From Branchinecta lynchi (lineage: Eukaryota > Arthropoda > Branchiopoda > Anostraca > Branchinectidae), in the NCBI GenBank assembly GCA_023053575.1, contig JAKZAP010000018.1, forward strand, positions 13,668,202 to 13,732,201: 64,000 nt of DNA, in the 5' to 3' direction. Below are positions 33,797 through 44,892 of the stretch, piece by piece. The number at the start of each line of letters is the position of its first letter. Position 1 is the first letter of the stretch. Both the position numbers and the translations under genes were made by a program. The notes beneath the pieces are model-generated. The model saw only the letters and a list, made by a program, of their open reading frames with translations. It was not told the DNA's origin and ran no database searches.

Positions 33797-34604
33797 GGAA
33801 TAAGTATTAAAAAGGGAGAGTGAGGTTGGATTGACAGTTTCAAGTTCAAGTTTTTAATTTTACACAAAAATACAAATACATTATACAATCACTGTGGAGA
33901 ACGAAAATTCGAACATGCAGTGCGTGTTAAAATTTTGTTTTCTATAATAACAACAGCTACGTACCCGTAGTTGTGAGGTGGCAAAAGATACGCGAAGGGG
34001 ACATCTAGTAATTGTTGATAATTGAGGATTCGGAAGGGCTGGCTTGATCGTGCGTCAGGCGTGTGAACTGTGTCCCTAGACGTCATTGAATCTGGAAGGT
34101 GGATGGCCTTTTAGCTTTTCCCTGTGGAACTGATGATGACACTGAAAATCCTGTAAAAAATTGCAGTCCAACCTCCAGATGATCCTGATGTGCGTAATAG
34201 AAGTGATGGGAGTTCACTTTTCAGTTTCTACAAAAAATCTCCTGAGACGGCAGCATTCCCTTAAAAACTAAGGGAGCTGTGCAGCGTTGAACTAGCTATG
34301 AAACAAAATGACAGCGATTTTTCGATAATTTTTCGATCAGCAGGATACGAGACAGTACATGTATCCCATACCTCCCAGTGTCCCAGACCTTCCGCTCCCC
34401 TGCTTGTTCTCTTGAGCGACGATTCACCCCTACAAACACACTATCAATTTTACACTCATCCTTTTGTAACTGAAAGCTCACTTTTTTCTCAGATTGTATG
34501 CAAATATTGATTCTTGCCGACATACTGCTAACTACACCGCGACCAAGTTAATCGTCGCAACCATTTTCTCTGGAAATAATAGATAAATAACAAGGCACCT
34601 AGAA
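33797..34604. other. Intronic stretch, nothing recognised
   Basis: Overlapping + and - open frames at 34,296-34,523 are mirror images with no domain. Confidence 0.25.
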
Positions 34605-35400
34605 GGGGAACCCGTCACTACGCCCACCCGTCATTTCGCCCACCCGTCACTTCGCCTAAAAATTCCGTCAGTTCGCCCACTTTTTCCGACAGTTCGCCTA
34701 AACGTTAGTTCGCCCACTTTTTCCGACAGTTCACCCACCCGTCACTACACCCACCCGTCACTTCGCCCACCCGTCACTACGCCCACCCGTCACAACGCCC
34801 ACCCGTCACAACGCCCACCCGTCACAACGCCCACCCGTCACTACGCCCACCCGTCACTACGCCTACCCGTCACTACGCCCACCCGTCACTACGCCCACCG
34901 TCAGTTCGTCTACCGTCAGTTCGCCCACCCGTCATTTCGCCCAAAAATCCGTCAGTTCGGCCAACTTTTCCGACAGTTCGCCCACCCGTCATTTGGCCCA
35001 AAAATACGCCCACCCGTCACTACGCCCACCGTCAGTTCGCCTACCGTCAGTTCGCCTACCCTCAGTTCGCCCACCCGTCATTTCGCCCAAAAATCCGTCA
35101 GTTCGGCCAACTTTTCCGACAGTTCGCCCACCCGTCATTTGGCCCAAAAATCCGTCAGTTGGCCCACTCCTGGAATCCGTCAGTTCGCCCACTCTTGAAA
35201 TCCGTCAGTTGACCCACTCTTGAAATCCGTCATTTGGCCCACTCCCCGTCAGTTCGCCCAATTTTTCCGACAGTTCGCCCACCCGTCATTTGGCCCAAAA
35301 ATCCGTCAGTTGGCCCACTCCTTGAAATCCGTCAGTTGACCCACTCCCGACATCCGTCACTTCGCCCAATTTAAAAATCCGACAGTTGACCCAATTTTGC
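34605..35400 (+). repeat. Tandem array C1 of a 16-bp unit
   Basis: About 45-50 units of the type CGCCCACCCGTCACTA, with variants such as TTTTTCCGACAGTTCGCCCA and TTGGCCCAAAAATCCGTCA. Higher-order repeats are visible (blocks around 34,925-34,995 and 35,075-35,140). The open frames here are translation artefacts. Flanking bases 35,401-35,680 recur, inverted, beside array C2 and at 40,135-40,245, so the array belongs to a defined interspersed element. Confidence 0.8.
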
Positions 35401-35680
35401 AGGATCATTAAATCCACGAAAAAGTGCCGCGACCCCACGGGAATAATTAGCTCAACTCGGCCCTGTCAGTAAAAAAAGGGACGCAATCCCAGAAGATTAC
35501 TCAAACAGAGGCGACCTTCCTCGTTTAATTAGGTCAACACGAGATGCCTATGGGTGCAACTTTTATGTTTACGTAAAGAAGGATATGAAGATGGGTTTAA
35601 AAAAGTTATTATATGAAAAAGTACCGAGACCCCAGGGGAATAATCAGAAGGAGCCGACAATTACGTAGACATTTAGTCAG
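35401..35680 (+). repeat. Family C element flank
   Basis: GGTCAACACGAG, TTTACGTAAAGAAGG and CCCCAGGGGAATAATCAGAA match inverted sequence at 42,400-42,545 and partly 40,135-40,245. Confidence 0.55.
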
Positions 35681-36394
35681 AAACGTGGGGAGCTTTGCGA
35701 GATTCTGCGGCAAATTCAGTTGGAAAATCTAAAAGATGAAAAAAAAGGAAAAATAGAGTAACGAGCAGTAAAGGGTTCTGATTGGCAATACGATTTAGAG
35801 TAGACTTTACTACCGAGCTTCCGTGTACTATCTCCGAGTATATTCGCAAGCTATCTGCAATGTCTGAGTCTCTACTCTGTACGGAAAGTGTCCTCTTGTC
35901 AGTGGGAAAACTTTTATTCCTAAATTTACGTAGCCCACAAACTAAATTTAAACTGCTCATCAACGTTATGTGATTCAAGGTATGTGAGAATTATAAATTT
36001 CTTTCGCCGACGGCTTTCAACCCAGCAAACCCGAATATTCAAAAGCTTTTCCAAAATATGATCGTAGATCGTACAGAACAGCTTTTCCAACCTTGAGTCC
36101 CTTGTGCTGTTAACCAAGACACACCCAGGGTTGCTTACTGCAATATCTACTGCCAGTTTGAGGCCAGGAGTGGCCCGAAAGGGGGGGGGGGGGGGTGAGT
36201 GGGGGTGACATCTGTCAAACACAATTTCCGAGTCGTTTGATTTTTTTTTTAATATCATCGTAAATCCGTCCCAGTCAAAGGCAAGCCGAGTCGTTTAAAT
36301 CAGGTTTCAATACCCCGTCAGGGCGGTGACATGATTATTTCTCGAACGACGGGTACCATTGCACCCTTGTTTTAAAACCTGTTCTAGTCGTATA
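35681..36394. other. Intronic stretch with G-run
   Basis: A G-run lies at 36,181-36,195. Open frames at 35,673-36,258 (-) and 35,782-35,973 (+) are unsupported. Confidence 0.3.
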
Positions 36395-36897
36395 TGATTT
36401 GTATCTGTCTAATCAACTTCAAATAAAACTTACACTTTTACCAATTTTTTTCCAGTTTTGGCCGGATTCCGGGCGAAATACTCAGCCGGGTAGAAAAGAA
36501 TTATCATATACGGATTCAGCATGTTTTGTTACCCCTAAACCAAGCGTTTAATCAACTTCAAATAAAACTTTTACCTTTAATAAATTTTCTGGCTTCGGCC
36601 GGGTTCCGGACGAACTAATTGTTCGGCGAGAAAATCAGTTTCAGATATGGATTCAGCATGTCTCCTTTCCCCTATATCGACTATCTTATTTGCTTTTTAA
36701 AACATTTTTTTCGTCTCTTAATTTGAAACCCCTCCCTCACCCCTAGGTATGGGGCTACAGAGCTCATCTAACTTGACCTGTACGTTGACCCAATAGATCC
36801 TCATACCAGTTTTCAAGAAAATATCTCTACCCTTTCGAGATTTATCGTGCTAACAGACGGACGGACGGACAGAAGGATAACTTTTGCGAAGTCGTAG
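36395..36897 (+). mobile_element. Family B element, copy 5, truncated both ends
   Basis: Two or three CCGGATTC units and the ACAGACGGACGGACGGACAG microsatellite are present. The right end stops in GCGAAGTCGTAGGCATA without the palindrome, where a family F fragment begins. Confidence 0.65.
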
Positions 36898-37040
36898 GCA
36901 TATTTATTCAAACAATGTTTACAACGGATCCGTCAGCTACGATTCTTCATCAGCGATATTTCAGCCCTTCTTGTCAAGGGTCCTCGTCAGGCTGTCAATC
37001 CTCTGGTTCAAACTTCGGGGAAGGAAACAAACCTGTAATC
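36898..37040 (+). repeat. Family F repeat fragment
   Basis: Nearly identical to 17,090-17,216 (GTTTACAACGGATC, CATCAGCGATATTTCAG, CAAGGGTCCTCGTCAGGC). Confidence 0.6.
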
Positions 37041-37577
37041 TATATTACAGGTTTGTAATATACTATATATAATATTTGTCATAGGTATATGACCATAAGC
37101 ATAATTCGGAGTTTATAAACTATTGTTTATAGTTGTTTATAAACTTTACGCAACGGTCAGATTTGATACAAGAGAGTATTACTGCGACAAGTAAACCAGA
37201 AGTTAATGCTGGATTGTATAAAAGCCCTGCCTTGGTTTATCAATGATCAATCAATTTAATACAAATTCTACTTCTGGTTTATTTGTCACAGGTATACACA
37301 GTTAACCACATTTACAATAAGCTTAGCAGAAATGATAGTACTTGGCCTAAACATAGGGGTTTCTTACCTATGAAACCCTCGTACACCAGGTGTCAGTCAG
37401 GTATGCATAGTAACTTTGTAGAATCAGTTGGCTATATCGGTCTGCAACATCACCGGGTGCTGGAGCTTTGTTGAGGATATGCACGTGATCCATGTTACTT
37501 TATTTTACGTATTTACCTCTTTTTTTAATTGAAAGCCTACTGTTGTAGTCAATAAGGTAAGAAGTGGAACGCTATTA
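37041..37577. other. Intronic stretch, nothing recognised
   Basis: Short inverted phrases GTTTATAAAC...GTTTATAAAC (37,112-37,145) and an AT-rich context are present. No coding region is supported. Confidence 0.3.
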
Positions 37578-38574
37578 AACAAGACCAAAGGTTTCGATGG
37601 GATCCCAAAAGTTCAAATTTGATCCAGACAATTGGGTCTTGTCTTCGCCAGATCCAGTCTTCGCCAGACTCCTTGAACACTTTTACTATTAAAGTTTAGA
37701 AAAAGATTAAGGCAAAATAGCTAATCCTATGAGAAAACCAAGTTCAGATATGGATTCAGCATGTGTGTTTACCCCTTTAAGTCATATCTATTTTGAAGAA
37801 AGCGGATCGAAACTTCCTGCCTTACTTCTGCCAATTTTCCGGTTTCGGCGGAATTTCGGAACTACTTGTCCTGCGAAAAAATAAAGCTCAAAACACGAAT
37901 TCAGCATGTCTCCTTAAATCCAACCTCTAACCAACTTGCAATTAAAATTTTACTTTTAACAAATTTTCCGGTTTCAGCCGGATTCCGAGCGATCTATACG
38001 TCCGGTGAGAAAATAGTTGTCATATGCGAATTCAGCTTGTCTACTTACCCGCAAATCGAATATCTTATCAAATTTAAATAAAACTTTTACTTTAAACAAA
38101 TTCTCCGGTTTTGGCCGGATTCCTGCCGAACTAATTGTCCGGCGAGAAAATAATTTTCATATGCGGACTCAGCACGTTTCCTTGCCCCTAAATCAAACCT
38201 CCAATCAACTTCATATTACTTTTCACAAATATTCCGGTTTTTGCCGGATTCCGGGTGAACTATTTGTCCGGCGAGAAAAAAAATTTAATATTCGGATTCA
38301 GCATGTCTCCTTACCCTTAATTCGACTATTTCATTAGCTTTTAAAAAGTATTTTGTGTTCCCCTTAATTTCAAACCCCTCCCCCACCCCTAAATATAGAG
38401 CTACATGGCCCATCTTCGAACTTGACCTGTATTTTGACCTAAAGACTCTTCATGCCAAGTTAGATCAAAATATCTCAACCCCTTCGAGAGTTATCGTGCT
38501 AACAGACGGACGGACAGACAGACAACTTTACGATGTCATAGGTATCCCTCCACTTACGTTTTGGGATCCCAAAA
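37578..38574 (+). mobile_element. Family B element, copy 6, full length
   Basis: Left end AACAAGACCAAAGG (37,578) with the inverse GGGTCTTGTC. Four internal units follow, then ACAGACGGACGGACAGACAG (38,502-38,521) and the palindrome TTTTGGGATCCCAAAA (38,559-38,574). Confidence 0.75.
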
Positions 38575-38994
38575 AGGAAGCATTCATACGCGAAAGTTGG
38601 ACCAGTCTCGATTTCAATAAAAGTTGGATATCTGTAATGTTCGATATCCGTAATTGGAGACACCGGGACTCGAAACTCACTCGTTTAGTGCATATGGCAA
38701 CGTCAAATTACATGTAAAAAAAAAATCGAGCTTTAAATGTAACAAGACTGGACCACTTGTTGGACATGATTCTGGTCAGTGATACACGGTGAGTGAGGGA
38801 ATTGAGTGAGTTCCTCAGTTGTTGTCTGACACATGACAACTTGTAAAAAACAACACATTTTAGCTCAACGTCTTATTTTTCAACTTTATCTCTAATTTTT
38901 TGTAATTTTTGACAGTTTTTCAAGGAATATTCACAATTTTCGCAAGATTAAATGGACGTACCGAAATTTTAATACGACCTGTCTAAATTTCTTT
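38575..38994. other. Intronic stretch, nothing recognised
   Basis: No repeat or frame stands out beyond short AT-rich tracts. Confidence 0.25.
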
Positions 38995-40134
38995 TTATGG
39001 CACTTGTAGCCTCTGTCTGAAATGCAATACACCTATCGTAATTCCGTCTGTCGGTCTGTCCGGTTTTTTTTCACACTTTTTCGAGCTAGGGTACTTCCAG
39101 ATGTACTAGGACGATGAAACTTGGCAGACTTATCAGGGACCAACCAAACTAACCTGGATATAACCAGTTTCTCGATCCGACCATCTGCGGGGGAGTAGGG
39201 GGCGGAGGAATCTGGAAAATTAGGGCAGTTTTTCACACGTTTCCGAGTTAGGGTACTTCCAGATGTGCTGGGACGTGAGGGACTGGAGGGAGGGGGAATC
39301 TGGAATATCGAGTTATGCGTAACTTTGGAACGGGTGATGGATTTTAGTGAAATTTCATAATTGAACAAAGGACATGTCTCTGGGGATCTTTTTCATGTCA
39401 GGAAGATGGGAGGGGGGGGGGATACGTGAAAGGCTGATACTGGAGAGATTGGGATGGAACTTTCTGGGAGTAAGAAAAAGATGCTCTGGATAAATCTTTT
39501 TCACAACTGGATTGACTTCGGCGATTGTAGGGGGAGTTTGAGGGGAGGGTGGGGGTGTCGGAATTCCGGTGATCACGATTTAAGGCACTTAGATGTGCTA
39601 AGACGATCTTGGCTGGAATATTAGACATTCGAGAAGATTGGCTTAGAAATCGCCACTTTTCAAATCCGACTATTCCTTAAAGTACCAATCTTGATTGTAA
39701 AGTAAGAAAAATACTTTTAAGCGAAATATACATTTTCATGGGTTTTGCTTACAAATGAAGTTCCAGCTCCCTTAAAGTGCGCATGTTAACTGCAAAGTCG
39801 GAAAGCACTTTTTATCAAATGGTTCATCTCAACTTATGATAGCGGATTCAACAGCTATGGGGGAGTTGATGGAGGGGTGGTCGGAAATTTCAAGAAACGG
39901 ATAGAATGGAGGGATCGGAGTTAAACTTGCTGGGAAGAACAAGCATTTATTCTAGATAAATCGTTTGCACAATTGGACTGGAGCAGGACACTTGGGGGTA
40001 GGAGGTGTAGGGGGGCCTTCCAGAATTCCTGTGATGGCATTTTTCAAGACGAAAGTTGGCAGGCATATCGGGACCCGAACATCAGACAGACCCCTTACCT
40101 ACTACATGCAGCTGCAAGTGCCAATTGAGCTTAC
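38995..40134 (-). mobile_element. Family A element, copy 6
   Basis: The left (hairpin) end is degenerate: TATGGCACTTGTAGC. G-run and GGGGGAGT units form the body. The distal end on the right reads GCAAGTGCCAATTGAGCTT (about 40,115), the inverse of the family's left-end motif, so both ends are present. Confidence 0.65.
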
Positions 40135-40249
40135 AACTATTTTTTTGCACCCATCTTCATACTCTTCTTTACGAAAACATAAAAGCTGCACTAATAATCA
40201 ACTCGTGTTGATCCTAATTAAACGAGAAAGGGTGTCTCCAATGGAGTAA
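40135..40249 (-). repeat. Family C flank fragment without array
   Basis: CACCCATCTTCAT, TTTACGAAAACATAAAAG and CCTAATTAAACGAGAAAGGG match 42,405-42,505 and, inverted, 35,520-35,610. Confidence 0.5.
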
Positions 40250-41102
40250 TCTTCCGTCCGTCTGTCAGCACGATAAATCTCGAAAGGAATGGGCTATTTT
40301 GATGAAACTTGGTGTGAGGATTCTTTCTGTCAACGGTAAGAATCAAGTTCGTACATGGGCTCTGTAGTCCTACATTCAGGGGGGGTGGGGTCAAATTAAG
40401 GGGCAACACAAAAATTTTGTAACAGCTAATGTGATAGTCGATTATGGGGTAAAAAGACATGCTGAACACGATGGTGAAAACCATTTTCTTGCCGGATAAG
40501 GCAAGGTTGGTTGGTTAGAATTATAAGTTTTCTTTGAAGTTGATTAGATGTTCCATTATGGAATAAGAAGACATACTGAACGCGATGATGAAAACCATTT
40601 TCTCGTCGAACAACTAGTTCGCCCGGAATCCGGCCAAACCGGAAAATTTGTTAAAAGCGAAAGTTTCATTTGAAGTTGATTAGATGACAGATTTAGGGCT
40701 AAGAAAAGACGCTGAGTCTGTATATGACACTCATTTTTACCCGGACATATAATTAGTCTGGAATCCGGTTGAAACCGGAAATTGTATAAGTTAAAGTTTT
40801 ATTTGAATTTATTAGATTTCTTTATAGGGATAAGGAGACACGCTGACTTCGTTTCTGGATTGTTCTTTTTTTGCTGGACAAGTAGTTCACTCGGAATTCG
40901 GCCGAAACCGGAAATCTGGCAGATGTAAAGCAGGAAGTTTCGGTCAGTATCGTCAAAATAGAAATGGCTTATAAAGGTATATCTGAACTTGGTTTTCTCA
41001 GATGGTTAGCGTGGCGAAGACTAGATCTAGCGAAGACAAGACCCAATTGCCGGGATCAAACATTAGATTGTTGGGATCCCATCGAAACCTTAGGTCTTGT
41101 TT
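40250..41102 (-). mobile_element. Family B element, copy 7, truncated at its right end
   Basis: Reverse orientation: it starts in the CCGTCCGTCTGTCAGC microsatellite (40,254) and lacks the terminal palindrome. It runs through GAATCCGGCCAAACCGG units and ends with GGGATCCCATCGAAACCTTA and GGTCTTGTTT (41,072-41,102). Confidence 0.7.
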
Positions 41103-41404
41103 CTCAAGAGATATCCTCTTGTTACATGGAATCCCAAAACTTGCAATGGGTATTGCAATCTGTAAACCTGGTCCGTCGTGGTTAATCCGCGAAACTCCTC
41201 GAAAAAGTTAAGTAGCTTTTGGACATTCGGGTCCCTGGTTTGAAAGCCTTCGGTTCTTACACATATAAACACAGATCTTTGATGTCCTATTTATATTCAG
41301 TTGGTAGGCTACGTAGAATTAGAAAAACCATCTTCCCACTAACAAGAGGAAAATTTCCGTAAAGAGTTGAGTCTCGTACATTGCAATTACTTTTGATAGT
41401 AGGG
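41103..41404. other. Intronic stretch, nothing recognised
   Basis: No domain-bearing frame or strong repeat is seen. Confidence 0.25.
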
Positions 41405-41780
41405 CTAATATTCAATCAATCAATCAATCTGTTTATTACCCGTCAAAAACAATGGAGGGTGTGTGGCCCTAGTGACGGAGTACAAAAAAAAGGAGAAGAA
41501 AAAATAAATTCTCTCCAAGAAATACTAGGAGGCGACACGAGAAAGCTTGGCATTAAAATCTACGACCTAACCCTCAACTTAGGTCCGAGTCTCGATACGC
41601 GACGGGCGATGCTCTACACGGCAATTGAAGAACGAAAAGTTCGCATACAGTCTGAATAACGTACAATAAAAGGATTGTCTTCGAGTTGTAGGTGTTTCCT
41701 GATTTCCATCTGTGGGACTGGAATTCACGAAGGCTTTGCAGATGTTCTTTAGCACAACCATTGTAGCACAAAAAGTCATA
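41405..41780 (-). mobile_element. Probable LINE 3' end fragment with (ATTG)n tail
   Basis: On the minus strand the sequence reads AATAAACAGATTGATTGATT and on to the end (41,412-41,440), a poly(A)-like signal followed by a short tandem tail, as at the 3' ends of non-LTR elements. The preceding 300 bp holds only a weak 65-codon frame with no clear RT motif, so the LINE assignment is tentative. Confidence 0.4.
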
Positions 41781-42399
41781 TCATACCACCGACCTAACGG
41801 GGTTATGAAACCTGGTTTAAACGACTCGGCTTGCCTTTGACAGGGACGGATTTTCGACTGAAGCTGGCCAAAAGTGCCAAAATTAACAATTAAAAAAAAA
41901 AAAAAATCGGAATGTCTTAAAATAAAACGAGCGTCCGGGACCTCGATGAGGCCAAAATAAAAGAGTGATAGGACTTAGCAAAAGGCAGGAGAGGGGTGAA
42001 TCTCCGCTCCTTCGGGCCACCCCTTATTCCTACTATGCTTTTAATTCTAATTTCCTTGTGAACTACTCCCAATCGTGTTGCCAGTCGAAAACTTTCTCTG
42101 CACGTTACTCTATTTTCACCTTTTACTTTTGTGCTCATCCTCTATATTTTCCTTTCGTATTTTATGCAGAATCTAACAACAAGCTTCTAATATTTCTGAC
42201 TAAATGTTTACGTAATTATTACAGTGAAAAAGTAACATAAAAAACTGCGAAATACAGTTCCGAGTCTACCTAGGATGTTGAACTTTGGATAGGTCTGTTT
42301 GCGCGTATCGTGGCAAAAACCTTTCAATTTCCGTAAAAATTAGCAACAACCTCTTTATCAAGCAACAAAGTTTGTTACAAACTATTTGAACAGCTTTTC
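41781..42399. other. Intronic stretch, nothing recognised
   Basis: Contains an A-run (41,893-41,905). Frames on both strands at 41,917-42,240 are unsupported. Confidence 0.25.
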
Positions 42400-42559
42400 T
42401 ATTCACCCATCTTCACGTGAACGGGATCTTTTTTTTAAGTAAACAGAACAGTCGAACCCAAAGAAATTTTGTATCGACCCTAATTAAACGAAAAAAGGTT
42501 CGCTCCTTCTGATTATTCCCCTGGGTTCGCGCCCCTTCTTCATAGATGTTACTGATCTA
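42400..42559 (-). repeat. Family C element flank, second copy
   Basis: CACCCATCTTCACGTGAACG, CCTAATTAAACGAAAAAAGG and TTCTGATTATTCCCCTGGG are the inverse of 35,520-35,670. Confidence 0.55.
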
Positions 42560-43030
42560 GCAAAGTTGGGCCAACTGTCGGATTTTTGGGCCAAATGACG
42601 GGTGGGCGAGCTGTCGGATTTTTGTGCCAAATGACGGGTGGGCGAACTGTCGGAAAAATTGGGCGAAGTGACGGATTCTTAGGCGAAATGACGGGTGGGT
42701 CAACTGACGGATTTTTGGGCCAAATGACGGGTGGGCGAACTGACGGTGGGTGAACTGACGGGTGGGTCAACTGACGGTGGGCGAACTGACGGGTGGGAGT
42801 AGTGACGGGTGGGTGAACTGACGGGTGGGCGTAGTGACGGGTGGGTGTAGTGACGGGTGGGCGTAGTGACGGGTGGGCGTAGTGACGGGTGGGAGTAGTG
42901 ACGGGTGGGCGTAGTGACGGGTGGGCGTACTGACGTTGGGCGAACTGACGGGTGGGCGAACTGTCGGATTTTGGAAGTGGGCGAACTGACGGGTGGGCGA
43001 ACTGACGGGTGGGGGTAGTGACAGCGACCC
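42560..43030 (-). repeat. Tandem array C2 of the same 16-bp unit, inverted
   Basis: About 28-30 units of TGACGGGTGGGCGAAC or TGACGGGTGGGCGTAG type, the reverse complement of array C1. It ends about 325 bp before the terminal synaptotagmin exon. Confidence 0.8.
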
Positions 43031-43356
43031 CCTAGAAGTTGAGCCCGTTATATGCAAGAAATTCCAACCTAAAATCTACAGTTGGAAGCATTACTTGGAA
43101 ATTTTAAAGAAATGTGATATAATTCTGGATTCAGAAGGATACAATTTTCAATTTTCTTTCCCTCCACATTGTGAAGAAATTTCAGTTGGGAAAACAGAAA
43201 TAGTTGTTGATCAAACTTTATTGTCCGTAAAAGTGGTAAACACATAGTTTGGCGTAACAAATAAAAGAAAAGAGGAGACGCGCGTTCTAAACTACAAAAG
43301 TAGTTCACTTTTTTTGACAACTCGACAAGAAATTACCATTTTATTTTCTTTTGCAG
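43031..43356. other. Intron end
   Basis: Unique-looking sequence ends in a pyrimidine-rich tract and TTGCAG (43,351-43,356). Confidence 0.45.
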
Positions 43357-43487
43357 CCGTTATCGGAAGACTTACGATTGGCGGTAAGGACTTCGCCCAA
43401 GGGAAAGCATATCATCACTGGAGTCTAATGATGAATAATCCAAAAGAGAGAATCCAGCAGTGGCACCTATTACAGCCCTTCGAGTAG
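43357..43487 (+). CDS. Terminal coding exon of the synaptotagmin-like gene
   Basis: Acceptor TTTTCTTTTGCAG, then two bases plus 42 codons and TAG at 43,485-43,487. The translation contains VIGRLTIGGKDFAQGKAYHH, then W, and QQWHLLQPFE at the end. This is the last part of a synaptotagmin C2B domain: the GR(L/V)xIG strand, the (A/R)G...HW helix and the near-invariant C-terminal WHxL motif. Phase fits the donor at 16,005 exactly (phase 1 to phase 1; the junction codon is ACC). Together the exons encode about 108 residues, the C-terminal two-thirds or more of C2B. The WHxL motif in synaptotagmin 1 is linked to vesicle docking. That role here is inference. Confidence 0.88.
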
Positions 43488-43650
43488 AGACTCCTTTTAT
43501 ACAATCTGGTCACATGACCAGACTAATTTCGAAAGCGTGAAAGTGTATGCTGGGGGGGGGGGGGGTATAAATATACATCTTTGCTGATGACTAAATTTCT
43601 GTAAAAATGAGAAATTACTAATAAAATGTCCAAGTTTCTGTTTGTGTTTA
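43488..43650 (+). terminator. 3' UTR with poly(A) signal
   Basis: AATAAA at 43,620-43,625, 133 bases after the stop codon, followed within 25 bases by the GT-rich TTTCTGTTTGTGTTT. A G-run (43,552-43,565) and TATAAATATA lie within the 3' UTR. Confidence 0.65.
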
Positions 43651-44061
43651 GGCTGAACGCGGAAGTTGAAGATTAGACGTGGTATTTGCAAGAGCTTGTA
43701 AAGCTCTAGAACGAACAAACAGCGTACTTGTACCTGTGTCAGGTCGTAAGGTGTAACAGCTAGCCCTGTCCCGCGGTCCGTCAGCAGCTGATGGACCAAG
43801 TGATCATATTGAGTCTCGGTCTTTTGTGACGTGCGTCGAGAGTAGAAGCCAGGAGGGATCCTTTTAATTCTTTGAGGTTACTCAGCCACGTTTAACGCTG
43901 GCCTCCGTAGAGTTTCTTCCAGCCATGAAGTGGGGTAGACGTTCAAGCACCAAAGATTTAGGGTTTATCGGTTGTTGGAAAGGATGCTGGGGTTGGATCG
44001 CTTTGCCCACTTTCTGATGGAGGCGCCGGGGCCTCCAAGACGATTAATTGGTCAAGAAAAA
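43651..44061. other. Intergenic stretch, nothing recognised
   Basis: No domain-bearing frame or clear repeat is seen. Confidence 0.25.
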
Positions 44062-44175
44062 CCGAACCTACGTTGCCTGGGCAACGTGAAGTGTTGCAAC
44101 ATCCTTTATTTGGCTACACCGACTAAACACTTTGGTTTTATTTCTTCGCTATCTATTAAATGCTGAAGTTGTCAA
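44062..44175 (-). repeat. Module m1 of the two-part repeat, inverted
   Basis: Palindrome CGTTGCCTGGGCAACG (44,071-44,086), then sequence that is the reverse complement of 17,640-17,775 but lacking the GTGTTGCTCTCGCAACAC hairpin. Confidence 0.55.
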
Positions 44176-44177
44176 CC

Positions 44178-44340
44178 CTATATGGTATTTTGAACCTGAA
44201 AAGTTACGGATAGCTTCATAAAACCAACTAGATCATCTAAGATAATGTTCCAAGTTTTCACCAGTCACGATGTCTACGATTGAAAAGGATAAAGTTCAAC
44301 TGGCTGCAAAGTCAATTTAGTCCCTACCGATATTTTTTTT
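44178..44340 (+). repeat. Module m2 of the two-part repeat
   Basis: Direct match to 17,385-17,560. Relative to the 17 kb locus, module m1 is flipped. Confidence 0.55.
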
Positions 44341-44424
44341 TTTCAAGGGATACAATAGTTTGAAAGTTTAGAGGGGTTGACGACTTCAGTAGTAAGATAC
44401 AAACTGAAACCAAAAATAGGCCGA

Positions 44425-44545
44425 CCCCAATTCCCAGACATGTAGGGACTTGTAAGCAGCAATCGACTGTTAAACCACAATCATCTTTGGTGATAAAGGG
44501 TTCGAAGCTCTGCCAGTTGGTGTACCTATTATTTGTTTCCGGTGT
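44425..44545 (-). repeat. Inverted copy of the 46.8-47.06 kb repeat
   Basis: TGTAGGGACTTGTAAGCAGC, ATCATCTTTGG and GCCAGTTGGTGTACCTATT are the reverse complement of units at 46,800-46,910 and 46,945-47,060, on the other side of the broken LINE. Confidence 0.6.
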
Positions 44546-44892
44546 TGATCGAACACACTGTTCTTTATTCCCAGAGAGATAACGGGACACAGCTCTTTAT
44601 TGGAAGAAGTATAACGTAACACTAAATACAAAATGTAAAACGATGGCCCAAGACCCCCATCCGGAAACCCTGATTTTCCAGCTGTAACCCACAACTGTAA
44701 AGGCTCTAAGGAAACATAAATTGCTGGGCTGGAGACAGATTAATGTGACAGGGCAATTCGAGTCCAGCGTGAGAGCCGTCTGTTTCAACCCTGCATCTTT
44801 TCCCCAGATACTTGTTATAGTATATAATAGTAAGAATGGTTCAGTACCATGTCATCACGGGGAGATGAACTTGTAAGTAGTTTCTCCTGGTT

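Larger units (their letters stand above)
16006..43356 (+). other. 27.3 kb intron of the synaptotagmin-like gene
   Basis: Bounded by the donor GTGAGT after 16,005 and the acceptor TTTTCTTTTGCAG before 43,357; phase 1 at both sides. It contains at least 15 identifiable mobile elements or arrays, including a nearly intact LINE on the opposite strand. Another exon inside cannot be excluded, but the domain is continuous across the junction without one. Confidence 0.75.

Noticed and set aside
34989..35223. Open frames on both strands in the 16-bp arrays (also 30,851-31,054, 32,249-32,473, 42,549-43,057)
   Set aside because: They are translations of tandem repeats (periodic TGGRT-, PSVRPP- and NAHDSKCP-like residues), not genes.
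35681..36258. A 110-codon minus frame with a proline-rich stretch
   Set aside because: The proline run is a G-homopolymer translation; no domain.
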